This document shows positions 7,652 through 15,497 of a stretch of 64,000 nucleotides of DNA, one piece after another; within the stretch, counting starts at the first letter, position 1, and every line of letters begins with the position of its first letter. The stretch is from an uncultured Lachnospiraceae bacterium (GTDB lineage Bacteria; Bacillota; Clostridia; Lachnospirales; Lachnospiraceae). Position numbers and translations under genes: made by a program. The stretch is from the NCBI GenBank assembly GCA_934351835.1, contig CAKRJP010000008.1:1-64000 (forward strand). Direction: 5' to 3'. Under the pieces are notes generated by a model that saw nothing but the letters and a program-made list of their open reading frames with translations, was not told where the DNA came from and searched no databases.

Positions 7652-8450
7652 GACAAGACTGATCAGTGGAATTATATTGGTCATTATATTGATAGCAACT
7701 GTGGGGACCGGCGGAAATCTGCTATTGGCTGTTCTTGGAATCGTCAGTCTGATCGGACTTTCTGAACTATATAAAGTTATGGAGATCCAGAATAAAGCAT
7801 TAGGCTTTGCAGGATATCTGGCGACGGTTGTTTATTATGGAATGTTGTTTACAGGAAATATGGAATATATGACATTCCTTACGATTTTATATCTTGTAGT
7901 GCTGATGGCAGTTTATGTATTTTCATTTCCAACATTCCGCTCAGAGCAGGTGATGACTGCATATTTTGGATTTTTCTATGTGGCAGTGCTGTTATCTTAT
8001 ATTTATCAGACGAGAATGCTTTCAGACGGAATGGTAGTTGTATGGCTGATTTTCTTAAGTTCCTGGGGATGCGATACCTGTGCTTACTGTGTTGGAATGT
8101 TACTTGGAAAGCATAAGATGGCACCGAAACTCAGCCCGAAGAAATCTGTAGAAGGTGGAATTGGCGGTGTTGTCGGAGCTGCACTTCTTGGCGCAATATT
8201 TGCAGTGGCAATGAATCATTTTGCAGGAGCATCTGCAAGTCCGGCAGGATATGCGGTAATCTGCGCAGTTGGCGGCATGATTTCTCAGATTGGTGATCTG
8301 GCAGCTTCTGCGATCAAAAGAAATCATGATATCAAAGATTATGGAAAACTAATCCCTGGACACGGTGGAATCTTAGACCGATTTGACAGTGTGATTTTTA
8401 CAGCCCCGATCATTTATTATCTGGCAACATTTCTTGCAGGAAGACTGTAA
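7644..8450 (+). CDS. cdsA: Phosphatidate cytidylyltransferase (CDP-diacylglycerol synthase)
   Basis: A 268-residue polytopic membrane enzyme that makes CDP-diacylglycerol from phosphatidic acid and CTP, the precursor of bacterial phospholipids. About eight hydrophobic segments are visible. The CdsA signature lies near the C-terminus: SPKKSVEGGIGG, then GDLAASAIKRNHDIKDYGK and IPGHGGILDRFDS. AAAGGAGG precedes the ATG. The start lies inside the end of uppS, so the two are probably translated together. Confidence 0.95.
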   Translation: MFKTRLISGIILVIILIATVGTGGNLLLAVLGIVSLIGLSELYKVMEIQNKALGFAGYLATVVYYGMLFTGNMEYMTFLTILYLVVLMAVYVFSFPTFRSEQVMTAYFGFFYVAVLLSYIYQTRMLSDGMVVVWLIFLSSWGCDTCAYCVGMLLGKHKMAPKLSPKKSVEGGIGGVVGAALLGAIFAVAMNHFAGASASPAGYAVICAVGGMISQIGDLAASAIKRNHDIKDYGKLIPGHGGILDRFDSVIFTAPIIYYLATFLAGRL

Positions 8451-8539
8451 AGTTGCAGAGTATCAGGTATGACTGAAAATCTGGGGAGATGGTTTAAGAA
8501 ACTGTAGGATATTTCGATGAAATGTATGGAGTAAATGAT

Positions 8540-9682
8540 ATGAAGAAAATAGCGATATTAGGATCTACAGGTTCAATTGGAACGCAGACGTTGGACGTCG
8601 TCCGAAATAATGGGGACATTGAAGTACTGGGACTGGCGGCAGGAAGTAATATTGAACTGCTGGAAGAGCAGATCCGTGAGTTTAAACCGCAGATTGCGGC
8701 TGTGTGGTCCGAAGAAAAAGCAAAAGAACTGAAAGTAAAGATTGCGGATACCAATACCAAAGTGGTTTCCGGCATGGACGGACTTATAGAAATGTCTGTG
8801 ATGGACGGCGTAGAGATTCTGGTGACAGCGATCGTTGGAATGATCGGAATCCGACCGACGATAGAAGCAATTAAAGCAGGTAAACATATTGCGCTGGCCA
8901 ATAAAGAGACGCTGGTGACTGCGGGACATATCATTATGCCGTTAGCAAAAGAGCATAAGGTATCAATCCTGCCGGTGGACAGTGAACATAGTGCTATTTT
9001 CCAGTCTTTGCGCGGAAATGAGCACGGTGCCATCAAGAAGATTCTCTTGACAGCTTCCGGAGGACCATTCCGTGGCAGAAAAGAGGAGGATCTTCTGGAG
9101 ATTAAGGTGGAAGATGCCTTGAAACATCCAAATTGGTCCATGGGACAGAAGATTACCATTGATTCATCTACAATGGTGAATAAAGGGCTGGAAGTGATCG
9201 AGGCAAAATGGCTGTTCGATGTTCCTGTGGATGATGTACAGGTAGTGATCCAGCCACAGAGTATCATTCATTCTATGGTAGAATATGTGGATGGTGCGGT
9301 CATTGCGGAACTTGGAACACCGGATATGCGTCTGCCGATCCAGTATGCGTTATACTATCCGGAGAGAAGATATCTTCCGGGGGACAGACTGGATTTTTGG
9401 AGTCTGAATAAGTTGGAATTTGAGAAACCGGATATGGAGACTTTCTATTGCCTGAAACTGGCATATGAAGCCGGAAGAAAAGGCGGAAGTCTGCCAACGG
9501 TATTTAATGCGGCAAACGAGTTGGCAGTCAGTATGTTTTTGAAACGTGAGATTAAATATCTGGAGATCATGCAGATCATTGAAGACTGTATGCATTCACA
9601 TAAGAATATCGAATCTCCGACACTGGAACAGATTTTGGAGACGGAAGCAGCGACTTATGACAGAATCAGAAGCAGGAGGTAG
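8540..9682 (+). CDS. dxr: 1-deoxy-D-xylulose 5-phosphate reductoisomerase
   Basis: A 380-residue cytosolic enzyme that converts DXP to 2-C-methyl-D-erythritol 4-phosphate with NADPH, the committed step of the MEP isoprenoid pathway. The N-terminus ILGSTGSIGTQTLDV is the NADPH-binding loop. LANKETLV and LPVDSEHSAIFQSL are the substrate and metal sites, and the flexible-loop region carries GGPFRG. ATG 8540 is chosen for the GGAG ahead and because the conserved MKKIAILG follows it; ATG 8522 lacks this. It supplies precursors to the neighbouring uppS step. Confidence 0.97.
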   Translation: MKKIAILGSTGSIGTQTLDVVRNNGDIEVLGLAAGSNIELLEEQIREFKPQIAAVWSEEKAKELKVKIADTNTKVVSGMDGLIEMSVMDGVEILVTAIVGMIGIRPTIEAIKAGKHIALANKETLVTAGHIIMPLAKEHKVSILPVDSEHSAIFQSLRGNEHGAIKKILLTASGGPFRGRKEEDLLEIKVEDALKHPNWSMGQKITIDSSTMVNKGLEVIEAKWLFDVPVDDVQVVIQPQSIIHSMVEYVDGAVIAELGTPDMRLPIQYALYYPERRYLPGDRLDFWSLNKLEFEKPDMETFYCLKLAYEAGRKGGSLPTVFNAANELAVSMFLKREIKYLEIMQIIEDCMHSHKNIESPTLEQILETEAATYDRIRSRR

Positions 9683-9689
9683 ATAAAGG

Positions 9690-10721
9690 TTGGGAATTAT
9701 AATAGCAATATTATTGTTCAGCTTTATTGTCTTTTTTCATGAGCTGGGACATTTTTTACTTGCAAAGAAGAATGGAATTGATGTACAGGAGTTTGCAATA
9801 GGAATGGGACCGAATCTGGTGTCGAAAGAGTACAAAGGAACGCTTTATTGCCTGAAACTGTTACCGATTGGCGGGATGTGTGTGATGGGAGAAGATGAAG
9901 AAGCGACAGATGCTCCGGGTAATTTTAACAATGCGTCTGTGTGGGCGAGAATTTCTGTGATTGCAGCCGGACCAATCTTTAATTTTATCCTGGCGTTTGT
10001 GGGAGCGGTTATCATTACCGCAATGGTTGGATATGATAAGCCGGTACTTGGCTCGGTAGATGCCGGTTATCCGGCAGCAGAAGCCGGAATGGAAAAGGGT
10101 GATCAGATCGTAAAGATGGGAGACAAAACTGTCCATATTTTCCGTGAGATCAGTCTGTATAATCAACTGCATCAGGGTGAAAAAGTGGATGTTACTTTTA
10201 TCAGAGATGGACAGAAACATACGGTTACACTGACTCCTAAGATGGATGAAGAACTGGGATATGCAAGGCTTGGAATCGGAAGTTCCGGAAATTATAAAGC
10301 GAATGCATTGACAGCGTTGCAATATGGTGCCTATGAAGTGAAATTCTGGATCTGCACAACGATCGACAGCCTTAAGATGTTGATCGCAAGGCAGGTAGGA
10401 GTCGATCAGTTATCCGGTCCTGTAGGTGTAGTAAATATGGTAGATGATACCTATCAACAGAGTAAATCCTATGGAGTAAGGGTTGTATTTCTGGAAATGT
10501 TGAATATGATCGTACTTTTATCGGCAAATATAGGAGTGATGAATCTGCTGCCAATCCCGGCGTTGGATGGAGGAAGATTATTTTTCTTATTTGTGGAAGT
10601 TATCCGAAGAAAAAGGATACCACCGGAGAAAGAAGGATATGTTCATTTTGCAGGGATTGTACTTTTAATGCTCTTGATGGTATTTGTTATGTACAATGAT
10701 ATCCGTAGGATATTCTTCTGA
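9690..10721 (+). CDS. rseP: RIP metalloprotease RseP/RasP (site-2 protease)
   Basis: A 343-residue intramembrane zinc protease that cleaves membrane-bound anti-sigma factors and cleared signal peptides. HELGH (residues 17-21) in the first membrane segment binds zinc, and LLPIPALDGGRLFF near the C-terminus supplies the third ligand. A single PDZ domain lies between, around residues 105-190, with the PAAEAGMEKGDQI core. Start is TTG 9690: AGGAGG at 9674-9679, inside the end of dxr, has fitting spacing and no ATG lies nearby. It closes the cluster, followed by a terminator. Confidence 0.95.
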   Translation: MGIIIAILLFSFIVFFHELGHFLLAKKNGIDVQEFAIGMGPNLVSKEYKGTLYCLKLLPIGGMCVMGEDEEATDAPGNFNNASVWARISVIAAGPIFNFILAFVGAVIITAMVGYDKPVLGSVDAGYPAAEAGMEKGDQIVKMGDKTVHIFREISLYNQLHQGEKVDVTFIRDGQKHTVTLTPKMDEELGYARLGIGSSGNYKANALTALQYGAYEVKFWICTTIDSLKMLIARQVGVDQLSGPVGVVNMVDDTYQQSKSYGVRVVFLEMLNMIVLLSANIGVMNLLPIPALDGGRLFFLFVEVIRRKRIPPEKEGYVHFAGIVLLMLLMVFVMYNDIRRIFF

Positions 10722-10726
10722 TATAT

Positions 10727-10776
10727 AAAAAGCGTGAAATCGTGAGAATGATATTCTCATGGCTTCACGCTTTTAT
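10727..10776 (+). terminator. Intrinsic terminator after rseP
   Basis: A long inverted repeat, AAAAGCGTGAA...TTCACGCTTTT, with an inner stem GAGAAT/ATTCTC. The flanking A- and T-runs make it usable in both directions, and the gene on the other side also ends here. Confidence 0.85.
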
Positions 10777-10788
10777 AAATTGTTGGAT

Positions 10789-11388
10789 TTATTGCAGTTC
10801 GGCGATTCTTGAAACCGCAACGTAAATCTCTGAAATTTTATACCATGTTCGGTAATCAACGGTTCCGGTTTGTGGAAGTCTGAAGATTTTCTGGAATGCA
10901 CGTACGGATTCTGCCGTGGCAGGTCCATAGATGCCATCTACATTAATCTTGGGGATTGCAGGGTAAGCACCGGCAATCGTATTTAACTGTTCTTGGATCT
11001 GGCGGACCTTCTGGCCGATTGCTCCATTTTCTAAAGTATAACCCGGCCATGAAGATGGTATCCCTGAGATGGCTTCCGCAGTGTTGATGTACATGTCATC
11101 CCCGTAGTAGTAACGGAGAATCTCGATGGCAGAGTAGCCCTGATCACCCAAAGATTTGGAGCCCCATTGTGTCATCCAGCCGCTGCATTGCACTTGCCGT
11201 CCATCGCAATACTGCGTCAGGATCGGTTGCTTTACATTCGGACGGGACAGATAATCTGCAAATAATTCATCAACGATCACTGAGATAGGATCAAAGATAT
11301 TACGTTCAGGAATCCACTTATGATCAAAGGCGGTAGAGGATGTGATGGTAAAATCATAGCCCTGGTTCCGGTACCATTTCGTATTCAC
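10789..11388 (-). pseudogene. 3' piece of an interrupted SpoIID-like/peptidoglycan-binding protein gene
   Basis: The 199-codon frame encodes the rear of a protein whose front lies at 17164-17877 on the same strand. It contains the end of a SpoIID-like domain (TQWGSKSLGDQGYSAIEIL), then a peptidoglycan-binding PG_binding_1 domain (KVRQIQEQLN through DGIYGPATAESVRAFQ). Only its first few codons (GTG AAT ACG AAA) differ from the native gene; they come from the inserted element, and no ribosome binding site precedes them, so this piece is probably silent. Native sequence begins at the 11-bp repeat TGGTACCGGAA (11366-11376). Confidence 0.85.
11366..11376. repeat. Left attachment core
   Basis: TTCCGGTACCA, direct copy of the right core. 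The outer (left) side continues the interrupted gene. On the element side, CACTAATTC (11386-11394) forms one arm of an inverted repeat with GAATCAGTG at 17161-17169. Confidence 0.85.
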
Positions 11389-11441
11389 TAATTCAAGGTT
11401 GCAAAACAGGAATTCTATTAAACTTGCTGAACAATGAACCT

Positions 11442-12320
11442 TTAAATAAATTCCTGGCAGATAGAAAGGTATTTATCAGTGTAGATGCTATTCTTTTCCC
11501 AGATAATATCAAAATCATGCTGCATTTTGAAATCAGTCAAGGGAATTTCTTTTAAAATACCGGACTGTAATTCTTTTTCGACAGCAATTCTATATAAGAA
11601 GGATATGCCACAGTCCTTTTTTAACAGACCGATGATAGTATGCATATTTTCAACCTCTGTATAATGTGCAAAGTCAGTAATATGCAGACCACGGACAAGT
11701 AAATTTTGTTCAAGGATATTTCTGGTACCGGAGCCTTCTTCCCGGAGTAAAAGGCGTTCACCGGTAAGGTCACTTATAGTGTGGGGATGATCAACGGTGA
11801 AAGGATGAGATGCAGCACAGACGGCAATATAGTCTTCTGTGCTATATTTTTCATGAGAGTAATTTTCTTTCGGATAATTTCCCTCAACAATTGCCATACA
11901 AATCCGGCCGTTTTCAAGCAGATTTAGCAATTGGGAGGTGTTGCCATAATGCAGATGAATATTTATTTCAGGATGATTCATTAAAAATGTTGCAAGCTTG
12001 TCAACGATGGCATATTCCCCGATTGTCATAGTGACTCCGATAGAAAGAGATTCTATTCCGGAAGTATTGCTTTTTAATTCCTCCATAACAGCTTTTTCAT
12101 CATTTTTCATGGTTAGCAGATGCTTGCGCAGTATTTCACCGGAACGAGTGAGAAGGAGCTGTTTATTTTTGTATATAAAAAGAGAAGTGTCATATTGTTC
12201 TTCTAAAAAATGAATATGTTGGGATACCGCAGGTTGTGTGATATTTAATCGTTTTGCAGCAGTCGTAAAATTCATGGTCTGACATACGGTGAGAAAAGTC
12301 TCTGTTCTAAAATCAAGCAT
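11442..12320 (-). CDS. LysR-family transcriptional regulator
   Basis: A 292-residue regulator with an N-terminal winged helix-turn-helix (FTTAAKRLNITQPAVSQHI, about residues 18-36) and a two-lobe substrate-binding domain from about residue 90. It is divergent from a YeiH-type exporter with 114 bases between the starts. In E. coli the LysR protein YeiE sits next to yeiH in the same way, so local control of the exporter is the likely role, with a small anion or sulfur compound as possible effector (inference). GGAGG-like AGGACC precedes the ATG. It is the first gene inside the left end of the element. Confidence 0.9.
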   Translation of the reverse strand: MLDFRTETFLTVCQTMNFTTAAKRLNITQPAVSQHIHFLEEQYDTSLFIYKNKQLLLTRSGEILRKHLLTMKNDEKAVMEELKSNTSGIESLSIGVTMTIGEYAIVDKLATFLMNHPEINIHLHYGNTSQLLNLLENGRICMAIVEGNYPKENYSHEKYSTEDYIAVCAASHPFTVDHPHTISDLTGERLLLREEGSGTRNILEQNLLVRGLHITDFAHYTEVENMHTIIGLLKKDCGISFLYRIAVEKELQSGILKEIPLTDFKMQHDFDIIWEKNSIYTDKYLSICQEFI

Positions 12321-12331
12321 AGGACCTCCTT

Positions 12332-12385
12332 AACGATAAGAAAAAATTATTGTTCAATAGGATTATATAATTTTACCTTATCGTT
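12332..12385. promoter_or_regulatory. Inverted repeat between lysR and yeiH, possible operator
   Basis: AACGATAAG (12332-12340) and CTTATCGTT (12377-12385) are perfect complements 36 bases apart in the divergent control region. LysR proteins bind such paired sites as tetramers. Binding is inferred, not shown. Confidence 0.45.
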
Positions 12386-12434
12386 GTCCAGTGATACAAT
12401 TTCATAGATAGAAGGAAAGGAAGGTTATAATCAA

Positions 12435-13472
12435 ATGAATTTTATAAAGAAAAACTGGAGCGGCATCCTGGTATGTCTGATAATAGCGATTCCATCTTGG
12501 CTGATCGGGAAAAAATTTCCGATTGTAGGAGGTCCGGTTATAGCAATCATAGCAGGAATGATCGTCACGATGTTCTGGAGCAATAAAGGGAAGGCAGAGG
12601 CGGGAATTAAATGGACGTCAAAGATTATTCTTCAGACAGCAGTTGTTCTTCTGGGATTTGGAATGAATCTCGGCGTTATCTTTCAGACGGGAAAGCAGTC
12701 ACTTCCGATTATCATCTGTACGATCACAACATCGCTTGTTATTGCATGGATCTTACAAAAAGTTCTGAAAGTACCTGCCAATACATCTATACTTGTAGGT
12801 GTTGGTTCGTCAATTTGTGGGGGTTCTGCAATTGCGGCGACTGCACCGGTGATTGACGCAGACGACAATGAAGTGGCCCAGGCGATTGCGGTTATTTTCT
12901 TTTTTAATGTACTTGCGGCTATTTTCTTCCCGATACTGGGGAAAACGATCGGCTTTGACACCTTACATGGAGATGCATTTGGCATTTTTGCGGGAACAGC
13001 GATTAATGATACATCGTCAGTAACGGCAGCAGCATCCACCTGGGATAGTATGTGGAATCTGGGAAGTGAAACTCTGAATAAGGCTGTGACAGTAAAGCTT
13101 ACAAGAACATTGGCAATTATACCGATCACACTTGGCTTATCATTGATGAGAGCCGGGAAAAATGCAAAAGAAGGAAAAGAGACCACAAAATTTAGTTTAA
13201 AGAGAGCATTTCCAATGTTTATTCTTTACTTCGTAATCGCTGCGATTGTCACGACACTCTGCATAAATATGGGAGTAGACGTGAGTGTTTTCCAGCCGGT
13301 CAAGGAGCTGTCAAAATTTATGATCATTATGGCGATGGCTGCAATTGGGCTGAATAGTAATGTGATACAGTTGATCAAAACGGGTGGCAAACCGATTATC
13401 GTGGGAGCCTCCTGCTGGTGTGGAATTACAATTGTGAGCCTTGCCATGCAGCATGTAATGCACATCTGGTAA
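12435..13472 (+). CDS. YeiH/UPF0324 family membrane protein, putative sulfate-type exporter
   Basis: A 345-residue protein with about ten membrane segments. Family marks include VLLGFGMNLG, GVGSSICGGSAIAA (about residues 122-135) and GIFAGTAINDTSSVTAA, typical of the PSE/YeiH family, which is annotated as exporting sulfate or similar anions though the substrate is poorly established. GGAAAGGAAGG lies before the ATG. It pairs with the divergent LysR regulator. There is no partner gene downstream; a new promoter and hairpins follow. Confidence 0.9.
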   Translation: MNFIKKNWSGILVCLIIAIPSWLIGKKFPIVGGPVIAIIAGMIVTMFWSNKGKAEAGIKWTSKIILQTAVVLLGFGMNLGVIFQTGKQSLPIIICTITTSLVIAWILQKVLKVPANTSILVGVGSSICGGSAIAATAPVIDADDNEVAQAIAVIFFFNVLAAIFFPILGKTIGFDTLHGDAFGIFAGTAINDTSSVTAAASTWDSMWNLGSETLNKAVTVKLTRTLAIIPITLGLSLMRAGKNAKEGKETTKFSLKRAFPMFILYFVIAAIVTTLCINMGVDVSVFQPVKELSKFMIIMAMAAIGLNSNVIQLIKTGGKPIIVGASCWCGITIVSLAMQHVMHIW

Positions 13473-13508
13473 ACATTTCATACGATTGTATCAGATAGAA
13501 AAATTTGT

Positions 13509-13537
13509 TTGACTTTTTGAAAAACAGGAAATATAAT
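13509..13537 (+). promoter_or_regulatory. Strong promoter ahead of paired hairpins
   Basis: TTGACT (13509-13514), a 17-base spacer and TATAAT (13532-13537). The expected transcription start, about 13544, coincides with the first base of the hairpin that follows. Confidence 0.7.
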
Positions 13538-13543
13538 AATAAC

Positions 13544-13675
13544 AAACGAGTGGCAATGAGCGTAAATCCAGTTCATTGCCACTCGTTTTGTTTGTTAAAA
13601 TTTAATAGATGCTATAAAAAGTGTGTAGCCTGTCAGCGTAAGTCCAGCTTATATGATAGACGCACACTTTTTTTG
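13544..13675 (+). ncRNA. Candidate small RNA or leader with two hairpins sharing a loop sequence
   Basis: Hairpin 1 (13544-13588) has a perfect 16-bp stem, AAACGAGTGGCAATGA, followed by a T-rich run. Hairpin 2 (13616-13672) has a 10-bp outer stem, AAAAAGTGTG/CACACTTTTT, an inner CTGTC/GATAG stem and a T-run. Both contain the same loop core, AGCGTAARTCCAG. A strong promoter starts right at hairpin 1. It may be a small RNA, a two-part leader of the MATE gene, or two stacked terminators. No known riboswitch class fits that I can name. Confidence 0.5.
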
Positions 13676-13696
13676 TGCAGAAAAGGGAGGAATTTA

Positions 13697-14908
13697 AATG
13701 CACTGACTTTGGTATTTCCGGTTCAGATGCTTATGGTAGCGATTGGGATCGGAACCGGTGTGGGAACCAATGCATTTCTTGCGAGAACACTGGGGGAAGG
13801 AAAACACGAAAAAGCCGCAAAGGTGGCAGGCAACAGTCTGTTTCTTGGGGTGATCATTTATGTGGTCTGCTTATTGTTTGGGATCTTTGGGGTGAAAGCA
13901 TATATTTCATCTCAGACAGTAGATGTAGAAGTTCTTGAGATGGGAGTCAGTTACCTGCGGATATGTTGTGTGATTTCTTTTGGTATTATTTTCTTTTCCT
14001 TGTTCGAAAAGTTATTACAGGCAACAGGACGATCCCTCTATTCTACAATCGGGCAGGTGGTCGGAGCAGTTGTAAATATTATTCTTGATCCGATCATGAT
14101 CTATGGTATTGGACCTTGCCCTGAAATGGGAGTAAAAGGTGCAGCCTATGCAACGGTAATTGGCCAGGTGGCGTCCGCAGCTTTACTGTTTGTTTTCCAC
14201 ATAAAATTGAATAAAGAGTTTGAACATGGGGCTAAGTATATGAAACCAGATGGCAGAATTATCAAGGGAATATATTCCATAGGACTTCCGGCAATTATCG
14301 CACAGGCATTGATGTCTATTATGGTTTATGTAATGAATCTGATTCTGAAGTTCAATCCATCAGCACAGACAGCATATGGTCTATTCTATAAGGTACAGCA
14401 GTTTGTTCTGTTTCTTGCTTTTGGACTTCGAGATGCGATTACTCCGATTATTGCATTTGCTTATGGAATGGGAAACAAGAAGAGAATTAAGGGTGGAATC
14501 AAATATGGTCTGATCTATACAGTTGCATTAATGATTCTCGGAATTGCCATTACAGAGATTTTCCCTGGGGCGTTCGCAACACTGTTCAATGCAGGACAGT
14601 CAAGAGAATATTTTATCGGAGCAATGAGGGTAATCTCAGTCAGCTTTATGTTTGCGGGAATTAATGTTGCTTATCAGGGAATCTATCAGGCACTGGATGG
14701 CGGCATAGAATCACTGGTGATTTCACTTTTGAGACAGCTCATTATTATCTTGCCTCTGGCAGGAATTTTTTCGATATTTGTCAGAAATGGACAGATGGGC
14801 GTTGCATTAATCTGGTGGGCATTTCCGATTACAGAAGTGATTGCATGTCTGGTGGGATATATATTCTTAAAGAGGACCATAAAAAATAAAGTTGATGTTT
14901 TAAGTTAA
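13697..14908 (+). pseudogene. MATE-family efflux transporter, N-terminus lost
   Basis: Homology begins abruptly at NALTLVFPVQMLMVAIGIGTG and runs to a normal C-terminus, with about eleven membrane segments left. Full-length MATE proteins carry roughly 40-50 more residues holding the first segment. The frame stays open upstream to 13505, but that stretch translates the two hairpins and has no family resemblance, so it is not coding. No ribosome binding site precedes a suitable in-frame start. MATE proteins export drugs or metabolites by Na+ or H+ antiport. It is followed directly by a decayed kinase-like gene. Confidence 0.75.
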
Positions 14909-14921
14909 GGAGGAATCAGAG

Positions 14922-15141
14922 ATGACAAAAAGAATTATTACAATTAGCAGAGAATTTGGAAGTGGCGGACGCTTTATCGGAGAAGAAGTAGCTAATGGCA
15001 GATGCAGACAAAAGGCGTATGACGAATTACAACTTTTATACAGAACAGAAATGGGGAAAAGCGAGCAATTATACGTTGTGTCTGAATAGTTCCCGGCTTG
15101 GGTATGACAGATGTGAGAAGATAATTATGGAATGCTTATAA
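14922..15141 (+). pseudogene. Cytidylate-kinase-like gene with internal deletion and frameshift
   Basis: The gene opens well, with AAGGAGGAATC and ATG 14922, and encodes MTKRIITISREFGSGGR, the N-terminus of the cytidylate kinase-like (AAA_26) family. After about 24 residues most of the body is missing. The C-terminal end continues in another frame from 14995 (MADADKRRMTNYNFYTEQKW, then LNSSRLGYDRCEKI) to the stop at 15141. A functional member has about 200 residues. The family often lies beside MATE genes in gut Clostridia as far as I recall. It is clearly non-functional here. Confidence 0.75.
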
Positions 15142-15318
15142 TTGTGAAAAATTTTCCGCTCCTTGCAGTAAAAGTTAAAAAGAGATATTATATTAAATTA
15201 ATTCTTTATAGATATGTTAGAATTAAAGTGTTATATAAATGCAGAAGGATAAAAGTATTATAGGATAAGAACGGACATATATTTGGTATTAATAAATTAC
15301 CGAATATGAGGCGATAAC

Positions 15319-15483
15319 GTGGAAACTAAATCAGTCTATACTTCTGAGGATGGAACACTCGTAGAACTCTATATGCCTTCGGATGATGAGTGTGAATTGG
15401 AAGATACTCGAACACTTATGGACGAAATCAGACAGATCTTGAGTAATGAATTGCTCAGGCAGATCAACGGGCGTAAAGTCTGA
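15319..15483 (+). CDS. 54-residue acidic protein coupled to the serine recombinase
   Basis: A GTG-started frame with GAGGCGATAAC just upstream. The product is acidic (many Asp/Glu) with a C-terminal helix of the form EIRQILSNELLRQING. Its stop TGA overlaps the ATG at 15483 of the recombinase frame, so the two are likely one transcript with coupled translation. I do not recognise the family. The position suggests a recombination directionality factor or other recombinase partner, but this is inference only. The 177 bases before it show no clear gene. Confidence 0.55.
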   Translation: METKSVYTSEDGTLVELYMPSDDECELEDTRTLMDEIRQILSNELLRQINGRKV

Positions 15484-15497
15484 TGGAGGTGCAGAGT

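Noticed and set aside
8494..9267. 257-codon frame opposite dxr
   Set aside because: It is the antisense shadow of a well-conserved gene, with no ribosome binding site and an improbable Ser/Ile-rich composition.
13544..13675. Tandem guanidine-II (mini-ykkC) riboswitch
   Set aside because: That class has short hairpins with ACGR loops. Here the stems are long and the shared loop text is different.
13505..13696. Open frame upstream of the MATE homology as its N-terminus
   Set aside because: It translates the two hairpins and spacer, has no family resemblance and no ribosome binding site. It is open by chance.
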